Positions 38,702-46,406 of a stretch of 64,000 nucleotides of DNA are shown here, piece by piece. Numbering within the stretch: the first letter of the stretch is position 1; every line of letters begins with the position of its first letter. The position numbers and the translations under genes were made by a program. The notes under the pieces were generated by a model. It was not told the DNA's origin. It made no database searches and saw only the letters and a program-made list of their open reading frames with translations. The stretch comes from Jannaschia pohangensis (GTDB lineage Bacteria; Pseudomonadota; Alphaproteobacteria; Rhodobacterales; Rhodobacteraceae): contig NZ_FORA01000003.1 of NCBI RefSeq assembly GCF_900113875.1, positions 62,001 through 126,000 of the forward strand, read 5' to 3'.

Positions 38702-40500
38702 TGCGTCTCTCCCATGGCGAGGTCGCCCCCGGCCATCTTGCGCGCATAGCCGCGCGGCGTGAACATGCGATGCCCGTCCCCCGTGGGGATCAGGCGGGTG
38801 TGGCTGGACCCAACGAGGACGACGGTCAGCATGTCGACCTCATCCACCTGCAAGGCGTCGAGGCGGCGATAACGCAAATGCTCTTCGGGTCGCCCGAGCG
38901 ACGTCGCCAGAAAGACGGGGGTGTCGGCGGGGCGGTGCGCCAGAAGGATGTCCCGCGCCTCGGCCAGAAGGGTGCGACGGCGCATCGACACCGGGTTGTA
39001 GAAGGCGATGACGAAATCGCCCTGGGCCGCGGCATGCAGGCGTTTGACGATATCCTCGCGCGGGGTCAGCAGGTCCGACAGGGAAATGGCGCAGAAATCA
39101 TGGCCGAGCGGTGCACCGGCGCGGGCGGCGGCGGCCTGAAGCGCGCTGACGCCGGGTGTGCAGACGACTTCGGCCCGGCGGGCTGCATCGCTGAGGGCCG
39201 ACGGGTCCGATGGGTCGCGGCCCATCAGCTCGAAGACGAGCGCGCCCATGGCATAAATCCCCGCATCGCCCGAGCAGATGAGGGCGACGTTGCGCCCCTC
39301 GCCCGCCCGCTCCAGCGCATGGCGGCATCGGTCCTCCTCGCCCCCCAGGGGGAAATCGGCGCGGGGCTTGCCCGCCGCGAGCGGACCCAGAAGATCGATA
39401 TAGAGGCCGTAGCCCACCAGCTCATCCGCCTCGGCCACCAGGCGGCTGGCCTCGGGCGTGCGCCAGGCGGATTGCCCGGGACCGATGGAGACGATGGAGA
39501 CGCGGCCCCGGGGGCGGCCCCGGGGTTCGGTGACGGGCGCGTCGGCGCGGGCCAGCGCGGCGGTGGTGTTGGCGGTCTTGCGCTTGGGGGCGACGATTGT
39601 CTGCGCGCCGACGGCCAGGGCCGAGGCTTCGGCGACGGAGGGCGTTCCCACCTCGGCCCGCACCACGTCGGAGGGGGTCGGCACAGGTATCCCGGCAAGT
39701 TCGGCGGCGGTGAAGGCGCGGAGCGGACGGCCAAGGCGCGCGGCCAGCGCGTTCATCGCAGGTTCGTCCAGCTTGAGGTCCAGCGTGGCGACGCAGGCGA
39801 TGGCCCCCGGCGCGACATTCGCCTGCGTCAGCACGGCCTGCACATTGTCCCAGAGTTCCACCGGATCGGCATCGCGGGCACACCCGACGCCCAGAGTGTA
39901 GCGCATCGGGTGATAGACCAGCCGGGTGGCGTGGCCCGCGTCCGGCGTTTCGGTGACGGCGATTTCGACGGCGTTGCCGGGGGGCAGGTCAAAGAGCGGC
40001 TCGCCCGTCTGGGTCGCGCCGCCGCCCGACAGGAGCGCCGCCATGACGGATTTCGCGTCACCGGGGTTGGCCAGGGCATAGCCCGCAGGCGGCTCGTCCA
40101 GGGCGACGCCGAGGGCCACGTCCCCCGCCGTGGTGACGGCTGCGGTGCCGCCCAAAGCCTCGGCGACGCGGCGGGCCAGCCGGTTCGCGCCGTGGTGCCC
40201 GCCCAGAAGGGGGACGACGATGGCTCCGTCGTCCGAGACGGAAATCACAGGTGGTTCGGACGTCTTGTCATTGAGCAAAGGGGCCACGGCGCGGATCAGG
40301 ATGCCGCTGGCGCAGACGCCGATGACCGGGTGACCGGCGGCAAAGAGATCGCGGGCGTGATCGAGTGCATTCGGAAAGGTGATCTCGGCCCCGGTCCGCC
40401 CGGAGCGCCCGTGCAGCGGGCAACCCAGGGCCGCGGCGACCTTGCGGGCCGTCGCCTCTCCGGCGGTGTTCAGGGCCAGAACGATGGGTGTCAGAGCCAT
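38698..40500 (-). CDS. cobJ: CbiG-CobJ fusion: cobalt-precorrin-5A hydrolase-like domain plus precorrin-3B C17-methyltransferase
   Basis: A 600-residue fusion. Residues about 1-335 match CbiG, including GVCASGILIRAVAPLLNDK and LLGGHHGANRLARRVAEALG centrally and a C-terminal CobE-like region (GVGCARDADPVELWDNV). From about residue 345 (VSIVSIGPGQSAWRTPEA) it is the CobJ methyltransferase, with CSGDAGIYAMGAL, CTPGVSALQAAAARAGAPLG and SLGRPEEHLRYRRLDAL. CobJ methylates C17 with ring contraction. CbiG belongs to the cobalt-early route, so the fusion raises the question of which route operates here. Confidence 0.92.
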   Translation of the reverse strand: MALTPIVLALNTAGEATARKVAAALGCPLHGRSGRTGAEITFPNALDHARDLFAAGHPVIGVCASGILIRAVAPLLNDKTSEPPVISVSDDGAIVVPLLGGHHGANRLARRVAEALGGTAAVTTAGDVALGVALDEPPAGYALANPGDAKSVMAALLSGGGATQTGEPLFDLPPGNAVEIAVTETPDAGHATRLVYHPMRYTLGVGCARDADPVELWDNVQAVLTQANVAPGAIACVATLDLKLDEPAMNALAARLGRPLRAFTAAELAGIPVPTPSDVVRAEVGTPSVAEASALAVGAQTIVAPKRKTANTTAALARADAPVTEPRGRPRGRVSIVSIGPGQSAWRTPEASRLVAEADELVGYGLYIDLLGPLAAGKPRADFPLGGEEDRCRHALERAGEGRNVALICSGDAGIYAMGALVFELMGRDPSDPSALSDAARRAEVVCTPGVSALQAAAARAGAPLGHDFCAISLSDLLTPREDIVKRLHAAAQGDFVIAFYNPVSMRRRTLLAEARDILLAHRPADTPVFLATSLGRPEEHLRYRRLDALQVDEVDMLTVVLVGSSHTRLIPTGDGHRMFTPRGYARKMAGGDLAMGETQ

Positions 40501-41207
40501 GGATCGGCCCCTTTCGTCACGAGGATCATGGAGAAATAGGGCGCCGTTTCGGGCGCATTGGCGAGGGGCAGGACGACTTCGGCCCCGAGGGTCGCGCGTT
40601 CGATGTAGGTGCCGGTCAGGCCCTCGCTCTCCAACAGGGCGCGCAGGCGGGGCAGATGCCGCCCGACCTTCATCAGGACGAGCGTGTCGGCGGCGCGCAG
40701 GTGGCGGCGCAGGTCGGCGTCGGGCAACGGGCCGGGCAGGACGGTCATCACCTCGTTGCGGGCCGTCAGCGGCGTTGCGGAGACCGCGGCGCAGGCCGTC
40801 AGGGAGGTGACGCCGGGGACGATCTCGACGGCGAAGCGGTCCTTTAGGCGGGCGAAGAGATACATGAACGAGCCGTAGAAGAACGGATCGCCCTCGCAGA
40901 GGCAGATGACGTCCTGCCCTGCCGACAGGGCGGTGGAAATCCGGTCCGCACCCGCGTCATAGGCCGCCTGGGCCGGGGCGCGGGCCGGGGTCATGGGCAC
41001 GTCGATGCGGATCTCTTCGGCGTCCCCGGGGATGAGGTCGGCTGCGATGGCGCGCGCGAAGCTGTCGCCGCCCGCAAGCGAGGGGTAGCAGATGACGCGC
41101 GCGCCCTCGATCAGGCGGGCGGCGCGGCGGGTGATGAGGTCCGGATCGCCGGGGCCGAGGCCCACGCCGAACAGCGTGCCACTCTTCGCGTCGCGTTGCG
41201 CGCTCAT
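40491..41207 (-). CDS. cobI: precorrin-2 C20-methyltransferase
   Basis: A 238-residue tetrapyrrole methylase. GVGLGPGDPDLITRRAARLI, LCEGDPFFYGSFMYLFARL and VPGVTSLTACAAVSATPL identify the C20 methyltransferase. It acts on precorrin-2 early in the corrin pathway. It overlaps cobJ by ten bases and cobL by four, which supports one transcript. Confidence 0.95.
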   Translation of the reverse strand: MSAQRDAKSGTLFGVGLGPGDPDLITRRAARLIEGARVICYPSLAGGDSFARAIAADLIPGDAEEIRIDVPMTPARAPAQAAYDAGADRISTALSAGQDVICLCEGDPFFYGSFMYLFARLKDRFAVEIVPGVTSLTACAAVSATPLTARNEVMTVLPGPLPDADLRRHLRAADTLVLMKVGRHLPRLRALLESEGLTGTYIERATLGAEVVLPLANAPETAPYFSMILVTKGADPWL

Positions 41208-42409
41208 CGTTTGACCAGGGCGTATTGCGTGACGGTCATCGAGGGACGCCAGCCGCGAAAGGCGCCCACGGGTTCGGCGCGATCCACCGACAGGCGCACG
41301 AGGTCGCCGCCGTGTCTGGCGTGCAGATGGGTCAGGATCGCCTCGGATTCGAGCGTGACGGCGTTCGCGACCAACCGGCCCAGAGGCCGCAGGGCGGCGA
41401 AGGCGCGGTCGAACACCGCCTCGGACAGGCCGCCGCCGATGAAGACGGCATCGGGCGCCTCGAGGTCATCGAGGGCGTCGGGCACGGTTCCGTCGCGCAG
41501 GTCAAGACGCGGTGCGCCAAGGGCCAGCGCGTTTTCGGCGGCCATGGCGCGGCGGTCGGCACGCGGCTCGATCCCGATGGCGCGGGCGGAGCGGGCGGCG
41601 CGGATCCATTCGATGGCGACCGACCCCGACCCGGTGCCGATGTCCCACAGGAGCGCGCCGCGCATGGGCATGAGCTTGGCCAGGGTGGCGGCGCGGATCT
41701 CGCGCTTGGTCATCGTGCCGTCGGAGCGGAAGAGGTCGTCCGCAAGGCCCGGCACGCGCGGCAGGAGGGCGGCGTCGGGGGCGGCGCGGCAGTCGACGGC
41801 GAGGGTGTTGAAGGGCGGAACCGCGTGATCCCAGGTTTCGGCGGTGCCGTCGAAGCGCGCCTCGGACGGGCCGCCCATGTTGGCGAGGACGGTCATGGGC
41901 GACCCCCCGAAGCCCCGCGCGGTCAGAAATTCCGCAATCTGGCCAGGGGTTTCCGAGCCGGTCGTCAGGATCAGGAGACGGGCGTCGGGCTGGATGAAGG
42001 CGATCATCTGATGGGCGGGACGACCGTGGACGGTCAGCGTCTCGAGGTCGGCCATGGACCAGCCCATGCGGGCGGCGGCGAGTTGGAAGGCGGAGAGTTG
42101 CGGGTGATAGACGATCTGTCCGGGCGGGATCGCCCGCCCGATGCGCGCGCCGACGCTGAACCACAGGGGGTCGCCTGTGGCCAGAACGACAACCCTTTGA
42201 CCTTGCAGGGCTTTCAGCGTGTCGATCAGGGCATCGAAGGGATGCGGCCAGGCCAGCCGCCGGGCCGTGACGGCGTCGGACAACAGGTGATGCCGGTCGC
42301 CGCCGACGATGACCTCGGCGGCCTCGACCACGGCGCGGGTGGCCGGGGTCAGCCCGTCGAGACCGTCTTCGCCGATGCCGACGATATGGAGCCAAGGGAG
42401 GTCAGACAT
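41204..42409 (-). CDS. cobL: precorrin-6Y C5,15-methyltransferase (decarboxylating)
   Basis: A 401-residue two-domain enzyme: an N-terminal CbiE-like tetrapyrrole methylase (IVGIGEDGLDGLTPATRAVV, VLATGDPLWFSVGARIGR) and a C-terminal CbiT-like SAM methyltransferase (LLWDIGTGSGSVAIEWIRAA). Together they methylate C5 and C15 and remove the C12 acetate carboxyl group. Its start lies 8 bases inside the end of the CPCC gene. Confidence 0.95.
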   Translation of the reverse strand: MSDLPWLHIVGIGEDGLDGLTPATRAVVEAAEVIVGGDRHHLLSDAVTARRLAWPHPFDALIDTLKALQGQRVVVLATGDPLWFSVGARIGRAIPPGQIVYHPQLSAFQLAAARMGWSMADLETLTVHGRPAHQMIAFIQPDARLLILTTGSETPGQIAEFLTARGFGGSPMTVLANMGGPSEARFDGTAETWDHAVPPFNTLAVDCRAAPDAALLPRVPGLADDLFRSDGTMTKREIRAATLAKLMPMRGALLWDIGTGSGSVAIEWIRAARSARAIGIEPRADRRAMAAENALALGAPRLDLRDGTVPDALDDLEAPDAVFIGGGLSEAVFDRAFAALRPLGRLVANAVTLESEAILTHLHARHGGDLVRLSVDRAEPVGAFRGWRPSMTVTQYALVKR

Positions 42410-42923
42410 GGAAAAACCTCATGGGTGATCCACGGGGGATGCGCGGGTGATCTGCGTCGGACGTCGGATTTGAGTATTTGGGAAGCAGAGAAGCGGTCAT
42501 CGGCGTGGCCGCTTTCGCGAGGAGGGTCTTCAAGCCGGCCATATCGAGTGTCGCCCCGCCTGCGCCAAGGCTTGCGACGTAGGTGAGCAGGGAGAGGCGG
42601 GCGGCAGAGGGTGACGTGACGACGTCGATGCCCTGGCCCGCGTCGTACATGTGCTGGTGGTCGGCAAAGTTTCTGCGCGCATCGCTGAGGGAGTATTTTC
42701 CGCTCGGACCGCCCCAGACCTGATCGGCGGAGCTGTCGTCCTGGCCGTCGTCTTCCCACCAGCAGATGCGGCAAATCTCCCAGGCGGCCCGCTCTGACAA
42801 CGTCGGAAAGCCGCAACAGGGGCATGGCAAGGGGCCGCCGATCTGCGCGCCTGGGTCACGTGATGCCGCCGCGGAGGTGGCTGCGACGTAGCGTTCGAAC
42901 CAAACGGCTTTCCCGTCGGTCAT
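42402..42923 (-). CDS. CPCC family cysteine-rich protein with repeat-encoded tail
   Basis: A 173-residue protein. The centre carries LPCPCCGFPTLSERAAWEIC followed by RICWWEDDGQDD, the signature of the CPCC cysteine-rich family (presumed zinc-binding; function unknown). The last about 30 residues are encoded by two repeat elements (42426-42464 and 42467-42493), so the original C-terminus was probably shorter or different. It sits between cobH and cobL and overlaps both, inside an otherwise purely biosynthetic operon. Confidence 0.8.
   Translation of the reverse strand: MTDGKAVWFERYVAATSAAASRDPGAQIGGPLPCPCCGFPTLSERAAWEICRICWWEDDGQDDSSADQVWGGPSGKYSLSDARRNFADHQHMYDAGQGIDVVTSPSAARLSLLTYVASLGAGGATLDMAGLKTLLAKAATPMTASLLPKYSNPTSDADHPRIPRGSPMRFFHV
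42426..42464. repeat. dispersed 39-base repeat, copy 1
   Basis: TGATCCACGGG, 8 variable bases, then GGGTGATCTGCGTCGGACGT. The flanks are identical to the copy at 59082-59120 with the same spacing (33 of 39 bases match by hand count). This copy is inside the 3' end of the CPCC gene, while the other is intergenic. Confidence 0.75.
42467..42493. repeat. short REP-like element, copy 1
   Basis: The stretch GAGTATTTGGGAAGCAGAGAAG matches, in opposite orientation, the start of the larger element at 53078-53138 (CTTCTCTGCTTTCGAAATACTC) except for three central bases. It lies directly beside the 39-base repeat and within the CPCC coding sequence. Confidence 0.65.
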
Positions 42924-43552
42924 TGCATCCCCCCGCCCGCGAGGATCGCCAAAGCATTGACCGCCGCCGAGGCCATGGCGGACCCGCCGCGACGGCCACG
43001 CAGGGTCAGGAAGGGGGTGGCGCGGGGGCGTTCGGCGAGTTCGGCCTTGCTTTCGGCAGCGCCGACAAAGCCCACGGGGAAGGCCAGGATGGCGGCGGGG
43101 CGGGGCGCGCCCGCGTCCAGACGTTCGAGCAGACGGAAAAGTGCCGTGGGGGCGTTGCCGATGGCGATGACCGCCCCGTCGGTGTCCCACAGGTCGACGG
43201 CGGCGGCGGAGCGGGTCGTGGCCATCTGCGCGGCCATGTCGGGGGTGCGCGGGTCGTTCAGGGTGCAGCGAATATCGGTGCCCGGGGGCAGCAGGCGGCG
43301 CGTGATGCCGGAGGCGACCATCTCGCAATCGGCATAGACGGGCGCGCCCGACCGAAGCGCCGCGACGCCCGACGCGGCGACGTCGGGGGCATAGGCGAGC
43401 CGGTCGGCCACCTCGACCATGCCGCAGGCGTGGATCACGCGGACGGCAAGCTCCGCGATGTCGGGCGGAAAACGGTCGAGCGCCGCCTCGGCCCGGACGG
43501 TGGCGAAGGAGGCAGCATAGATCGCCTTGGGATCCCGCTCATAGGGGCGCAT
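42920..43552 (-). CDS. cobH: precorrin-8X methylmutase
   Basis: A 210-residue enzyme that moves the C11 methyl group to C12 to give hydrogenobyrinic acid. RVIHACGMVEVADRL contains the catalytic histidine; VYADCEMVASGI, WDTDGAVIAIGNAPTAL and AFPVGFVGAAESKAEL are family signatures. It overlaps the CPCC gene by four bases and follows cbiX by 24 bases. Confidence 0.96.
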   Translation of the reverse strand: MRPYERDPKAIYAASFATVRAEAALDRFPPDIAELAVRVIHACGMVEVADRLAYAPDVAASGVAALRSGAPVYADCEMVASGITRRLLPPGTDIRCTLNDPRTPDMAAQMATTRSAAAVDLWDTDGAVIAIGNAPTALFRLLERLDAGAPRPAAILAFPVGFVGAAESKAELAERPRATPFLTLRGRRGGSAMASAAVNALAILAGGGMQ

Positions 43553-43576
43553 GGGCGGACCTGCGGAGTGCGGCGG

Positions 43577-44836
43577 TCACGCGCGGGTCTTTCGCGCGGA
43601 TTCGGGGCCGTGGGGGTGTTTGGCGTGCGGATAGGGTGCGTGGTGGTGGTCGTGGCTGTGCGCGTGGTCATGGCTGTGCGCGTGATCGTGACCGTGATCG
43701 TGGTCATGGTGATGATCGTGACCGTGGTGGTGATGGCCGTGGTCGTGTTTTGCCTGCGCCTCCAGCCTGCACAGGCCGGTGCAGAACGTGTCGCACAATT
43801 TGCAATCGGCCACGTTGGAGCCCGGGGCAGAGGCGCCCTGCCCCTCGACGTGGTGGTGGTGGCTTTCCTGGATCGCGCCGACCTCGCCCTCGAACCCGAG
43901 GACGGCGACGCGGTATTTGCACAGCACGCAGGTCGGCGGCGGCGTGTCGCTGAAGGCCGGATGGGTGCGGACCTCGGCCGGGATGGTGACGGGTGCGCCG
44001 TCGGGCGTGGCGAGAACCTGGGTGCGGTAGGCACAGAGGCCGCAATTGGGCGGCGGGTTCGTGCCCGTCTGCTCCAGAATACGCTCGGCAAAGGTTTCGA
44101 GGACCTTGGCGTGGTCGTTCAGATAGCCCGCCTTGACGAAATGGATGTCCGGATGGGCGACGGCCACCCGGTCGGTGAAGCCGTAGATGCGGTCGATCAG
44201 GATGCCGGAAAACAGGAAATAGGGGAACACGACGATGCGCTTGTACCCAAGGCGCGCGGCATGGCCGAGGCAGGGTTCGACCAGCGGAAAGGTCACGCCC
44301 GAAAAGCCCACCTCGAGCCAGCCGAAGCCCAGGCCTTCGTGCAGCATCCGCGCGATCTTGGCCACGTTGCCGTTGGCGTCTGGGTCGGAGGCCCCGCGTC
44401 CGATCACCACAAGACAGGTGTCATGCCGCGACACCGGGCCGGTTTCGGCGTCGGCGCGGGCGACGGCCTCTTCGATCCGCGCGCCGGCGGCGGCGATCAT
44501 CTTGGGGTCGATCCCGAGTTCGCGGCCATAGCGCACGTCGATGCCGTGTTCGGCGGCGTAGCTGTTGAGGACCGTCGGGATGTCGTTCTTGGCGTGCATC
44601 GCCGCAAAGAGCATGCCCGGCACGGCCAGGATCCGGTCACAACCCGCCGTGCGCAGCCGGTCGAGGCCGTCGCGGATCACCGGATTGGCGAATTCGAGGT
44701 AACCGTAGTCGACCATCCAGTCGTCGGGCAGATAGGCGGGCAGCTTTTCGGCCAGCACGGCGAATTCATCGACCGCCGATTGCGACCGGCTGCCGTGGCC
44801 GCAGATCATGACACCGGTCTTCGAGGTGGTGGTCAT
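43577..44836 (-). CDS. cbiX: CbiX-type cobalt chelatase with cysteine-rich and histidine-rich tail
   Basis: A 419-residue protein. The first about 260 residues are two chelatase halves (GVMICGHGSRSQSAVDEF with the active-site histidine, and CLVVIGRGASDPDANGNVAK). A cysteine-rich region follows (CGLCAYR, CVLCKYR, CKLCDTFCTGLC), which could bind an Fe-S cluster or cobalt, then a tail of about 55 residues dominated by histidine and aspartate. It inserts cobalt into sirohydrochlorin or a similar tetrapyrrole; the tail probably stores or buffers metal. It overlaps the preceding small gene by four bases. Confidence 0.92.
   Translation of the reverse strand: MTTTSKTGVMICGHGSRSQSAVDEFAVLAEKLPAYLPDDWMVDYGYLEFANPVIRDGLDRLRTAGCDRILAVPGMLFAAMHAKNDIPTVLNSYAAEHGIDVRYGRELGIDPKMIAAAGARIEEAVARADAETGPVSRHDTCLVVIGRGASDPDANGNVAKIARMLHEGLGFGWLEVGFSGVTFPLVEPCLGHAARLGYKRIVVFPYFLFSGILIDRIYGFTDRVAVAHPDIHFVKAGYLNDHAKVLETFAERILEQTGTNPPPNCGLCAYRTQVLATPDGAPVTIPAEVRTHPAFSDTPPPTCVLCKYRVAVLGFEGEVGAIQESHHHHVEGQGASAPGSNVADCKLCDTFCTGLCRLEAQAKHDHGHHHHGHDHHHDHDHGHDHAHSHDHAHSHDHHHAPYPHAKHPHGPESARKTRA
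43639..43746 (-). repeat. His/Asp codon repeat in cbiX
   Basis: A low-complexity stretch of CAT/CAC and GAT/GAC codons, including a duplicated unit that encodes HAHSHD twice in a row. It encodes the metal-binding tail of CbiX. Repeats like this can change length by slippage. Confidence 0.8.
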
Positions 44837-45048
44837 GCGGACTGTTCCTGCTCGTCGGTCTTGTCGGCCTCGGGCGCCGCGTCCTTCTTGCGGCGGCCCT
44901 TGAGCGCCCCGATGACGGCGGCCCCGGCGATGACGCCCAGGCCCACGCCGATGGTCCAGTGGTCATGGCCCGCGACCTGGCCCAGGTGACCCACATGGGC
45001 CATGGCCGGAGTCGAGATGAGGGCGGGCAGGAGAAGAAGGCAGCGCAT
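44833..45048 (-). CDS. small membrane protein, DUF6732-type, first gene of cob operon
   Basis: A 71-residue protein with a signal peptide (cleavage near AMA-HVG), then the histidine-containing HVGHLGQVAGHDHW, one transmembrane helix (about residues 32-50) and a charged cytoplasmic tail. The histidines next to the membrane suggest metal contact, plausible beside a cobalt chelatase. The family name is from memory. It overlaps cbiX by four bases (ATGA). Confidence 0.72.
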   Translation of the reverse strand: MRCLLLLPALISTPAMAHVGHLGQVAGHDHWTIGVGLGVIAGAAVIGALKGRRKKDAAPEADKTDEQEQSA

Positions 45049-45635
45049 GGGTCGGTCCTTGGATCAAGGGGCCGCCCCCGGTGAGCCGGGTCCAGTGACG
45101 ATGCCGTGCCCTGCCCCCGGTCTGGGTCGGCGGGCCATGGCCTCCGGTCCGGCCCCGCGTGGGGCGTCGTCTGGAGGGAGGCGTAGCGGGCGGGGCCGCG
45201 GGGTGCAACGGGGTTTGCGACGTCGAGGGTGTCGGTTGCGGCGTCGGGTTGGGGGCGACGGGCGGATTGATGTGGTGCCCGGAGCTGTTGCGCTTGCCCG
45301 ATGAGACCACGGTCCGGGTGGCCACGCTCACTACGATGGCCGTCATGCGCAGGAGGTTCGCCAGCGGGGCAAGGACCGAACCGGGGACCGTTGTGCCCGT
45401 TTAGGGCTAAACTTCCAGCGGTTCGTTCACGCGCGACCCGTGGAGTCGTCGGCGGGCCAAGGTAGGTTTCGGCGCTGGCACATTCTTCAGCGCGAACTGA
45501 TCACTTTTTTCCAGTCATCAAGTTCTCTGAGTTGCCGATTTAGGTTCCAATACGGAGGAGGCACCTTATCGCTCCGCCACTTTCCACCGACATCACCTTG
45601 GCCCGACCGCCGTACGCCTGTTGCAGCAGATCGCG
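45049..45635. other. 587-base stretch without a confident gene, upstream of the cob operon
   Basis: The first part (to about 45400) is very GC-rich, with a hairpin GCCCC-GCGT-GGGGC at 45152-45165. It presumably carries the cob promoter, but I find neither a clear promoter nor the conserved boxes of a cobalamin riboswitch. From about 45470 to 45560 the base composition is noticeably more AT-rich. A minus-strand frame at 45487-45639, starting with GTG overlapping the DUF3750 stop, reads through 50 codons to an ending KVPPPYWNLNRQLRELDDWK plus six residues. It looks protein-like, but there is no other support; it may be a gene remnant. Confidence 0.55.
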
Positions 45636-46406
45636 TCACCCGTCCGCGCGGGCCGTCCCTGCCGCATCAAGCCCCACGCGGCCGATGCCGGGCAGTTTCA
45701 GGGCCGGGCGGCTGAGGTCGAACCCGAAGGTCTGGCCCAACAGGTTGACCTCGAACCCCTGTCGCGGCCCGATGGACAGACCCGCATAGCCACCCGCAGA
45801 GAGGTGCAGGTCGCCGCCCGCGTCGCGCAGGGCGCGCAGGCCGGGGCCGATGAAGTCCTTGCCGACGGCGTGGGGCGGCAGGGCGATACCGATCTCGGGG
45901 TGCTGGCGCAGGATGTGGGACACGAAGGTATTCGAGTTGGGGCCGGGCCAGATCGTGTAGCTGCCATTGTAATCATAGGGATAGGCGTCGATGGTGGCGC
46001 GGATCAGGGGGATCAGGCGGGCGGCCTTGGGGCCCGACACGGTGCCCACGTGGAACGGCACGTTGGAATACCATTTGCCATCGGGCGCATAGGCGTCGAG
46101 GCGGACGGGCCGCCCCCAGCCCACCACTTCGGCACGGGTCCAGGCCGCGTCACCCGCCGGTTTCCAGACCAGCCAGGAGTGGACCGAGACCGCGCCCTTC
46201 TGACCACCCGTGCGGGCGGCGAGGACGTGGATCGCCGCCTCGTCCGTCGGTTGCAGCACGCCCGAGGCGCCCCAGTCGGCGGCGCGCCAGCTTTGGGGGT
46301 GGTCCTGCGTCTGCCACCAGAGGGCGGCGACCGCGACCGGCAACAGGAAGCAGATCGCAAAAAGCATGAAGCCACGGCGGATCAGGCGGGCGAGGAAGCG
46401 GATCAT
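45636..46406 (-). CDS. DUF3750 family protein
   Basis: A 256-residue protein with an N-terminal transmembrane anchor (about residues 12-31) and a periplasmic domain. Segments AVSVHSWLVWKPAG, YDYNGSYTIWPGPNSNTFVSH (split by short variable stretches) and LPPHAVGKDFIG fit DUF3750. The cysteine-free asparagine/histidine pattern suggests a hydrolase-like fold, but function is unknown. The start at 46406 overlaps the preceding gene's stop (ATGA). Confidence 0.85.
   Translation of the reverse strand: MIRFLARLIRRGFMLFAICFLLPVAVAALWWQTQDHPQSWRAADWGASGVLQPTDEAAIHVLAARTGGQKGAVSVHSWLVWKPAGDAAWTRAEVVGWGRPVRLDAYAPDGKWYSNVPFHVGTVSGPKAARLIPLIRATIDAYPYDYNGSYTIWPGPNSNTFVSHILRQHPEIGIALPPHAVGKDFIGPGLRALRDAGGDLHLSAGGYAGLSIGPRQGFEVNLLGQTFGFDLSRPALKLPGIGRVGLDAAGTARADG

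Noticed and set aside
43639-43746. CRISPR-like short repeats
   Set aside because: They are histidine and aspartate codon repeats within cbiX, without spacers of constant length.
45049-45300. Cobalamin riboswitch before the cob operon
   Set aside because: Looked for the B12 box (GCCAGGAGACC-like) and the CCCCCGCAACTG segment on the minus strand; only isolated look-alikes (CCGGGGGCAGG, GTCACTGG) were found in the wrong arrangement.
44963-45346. A 127-codon minus-strand frame rich in P, T, S and G upstream of the cob operon
   Set aside because: Low-complexity translation with no start signal and overlap with the first cob gene in another frame.
45159-45404. An 81-codon plus-strand frame in the gap before the cob operon
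   Set aside because: Glycine/valine-rich start typical of noncoding GC-rich DNA; the end looks a little more protein-like, but nothing supports expression.
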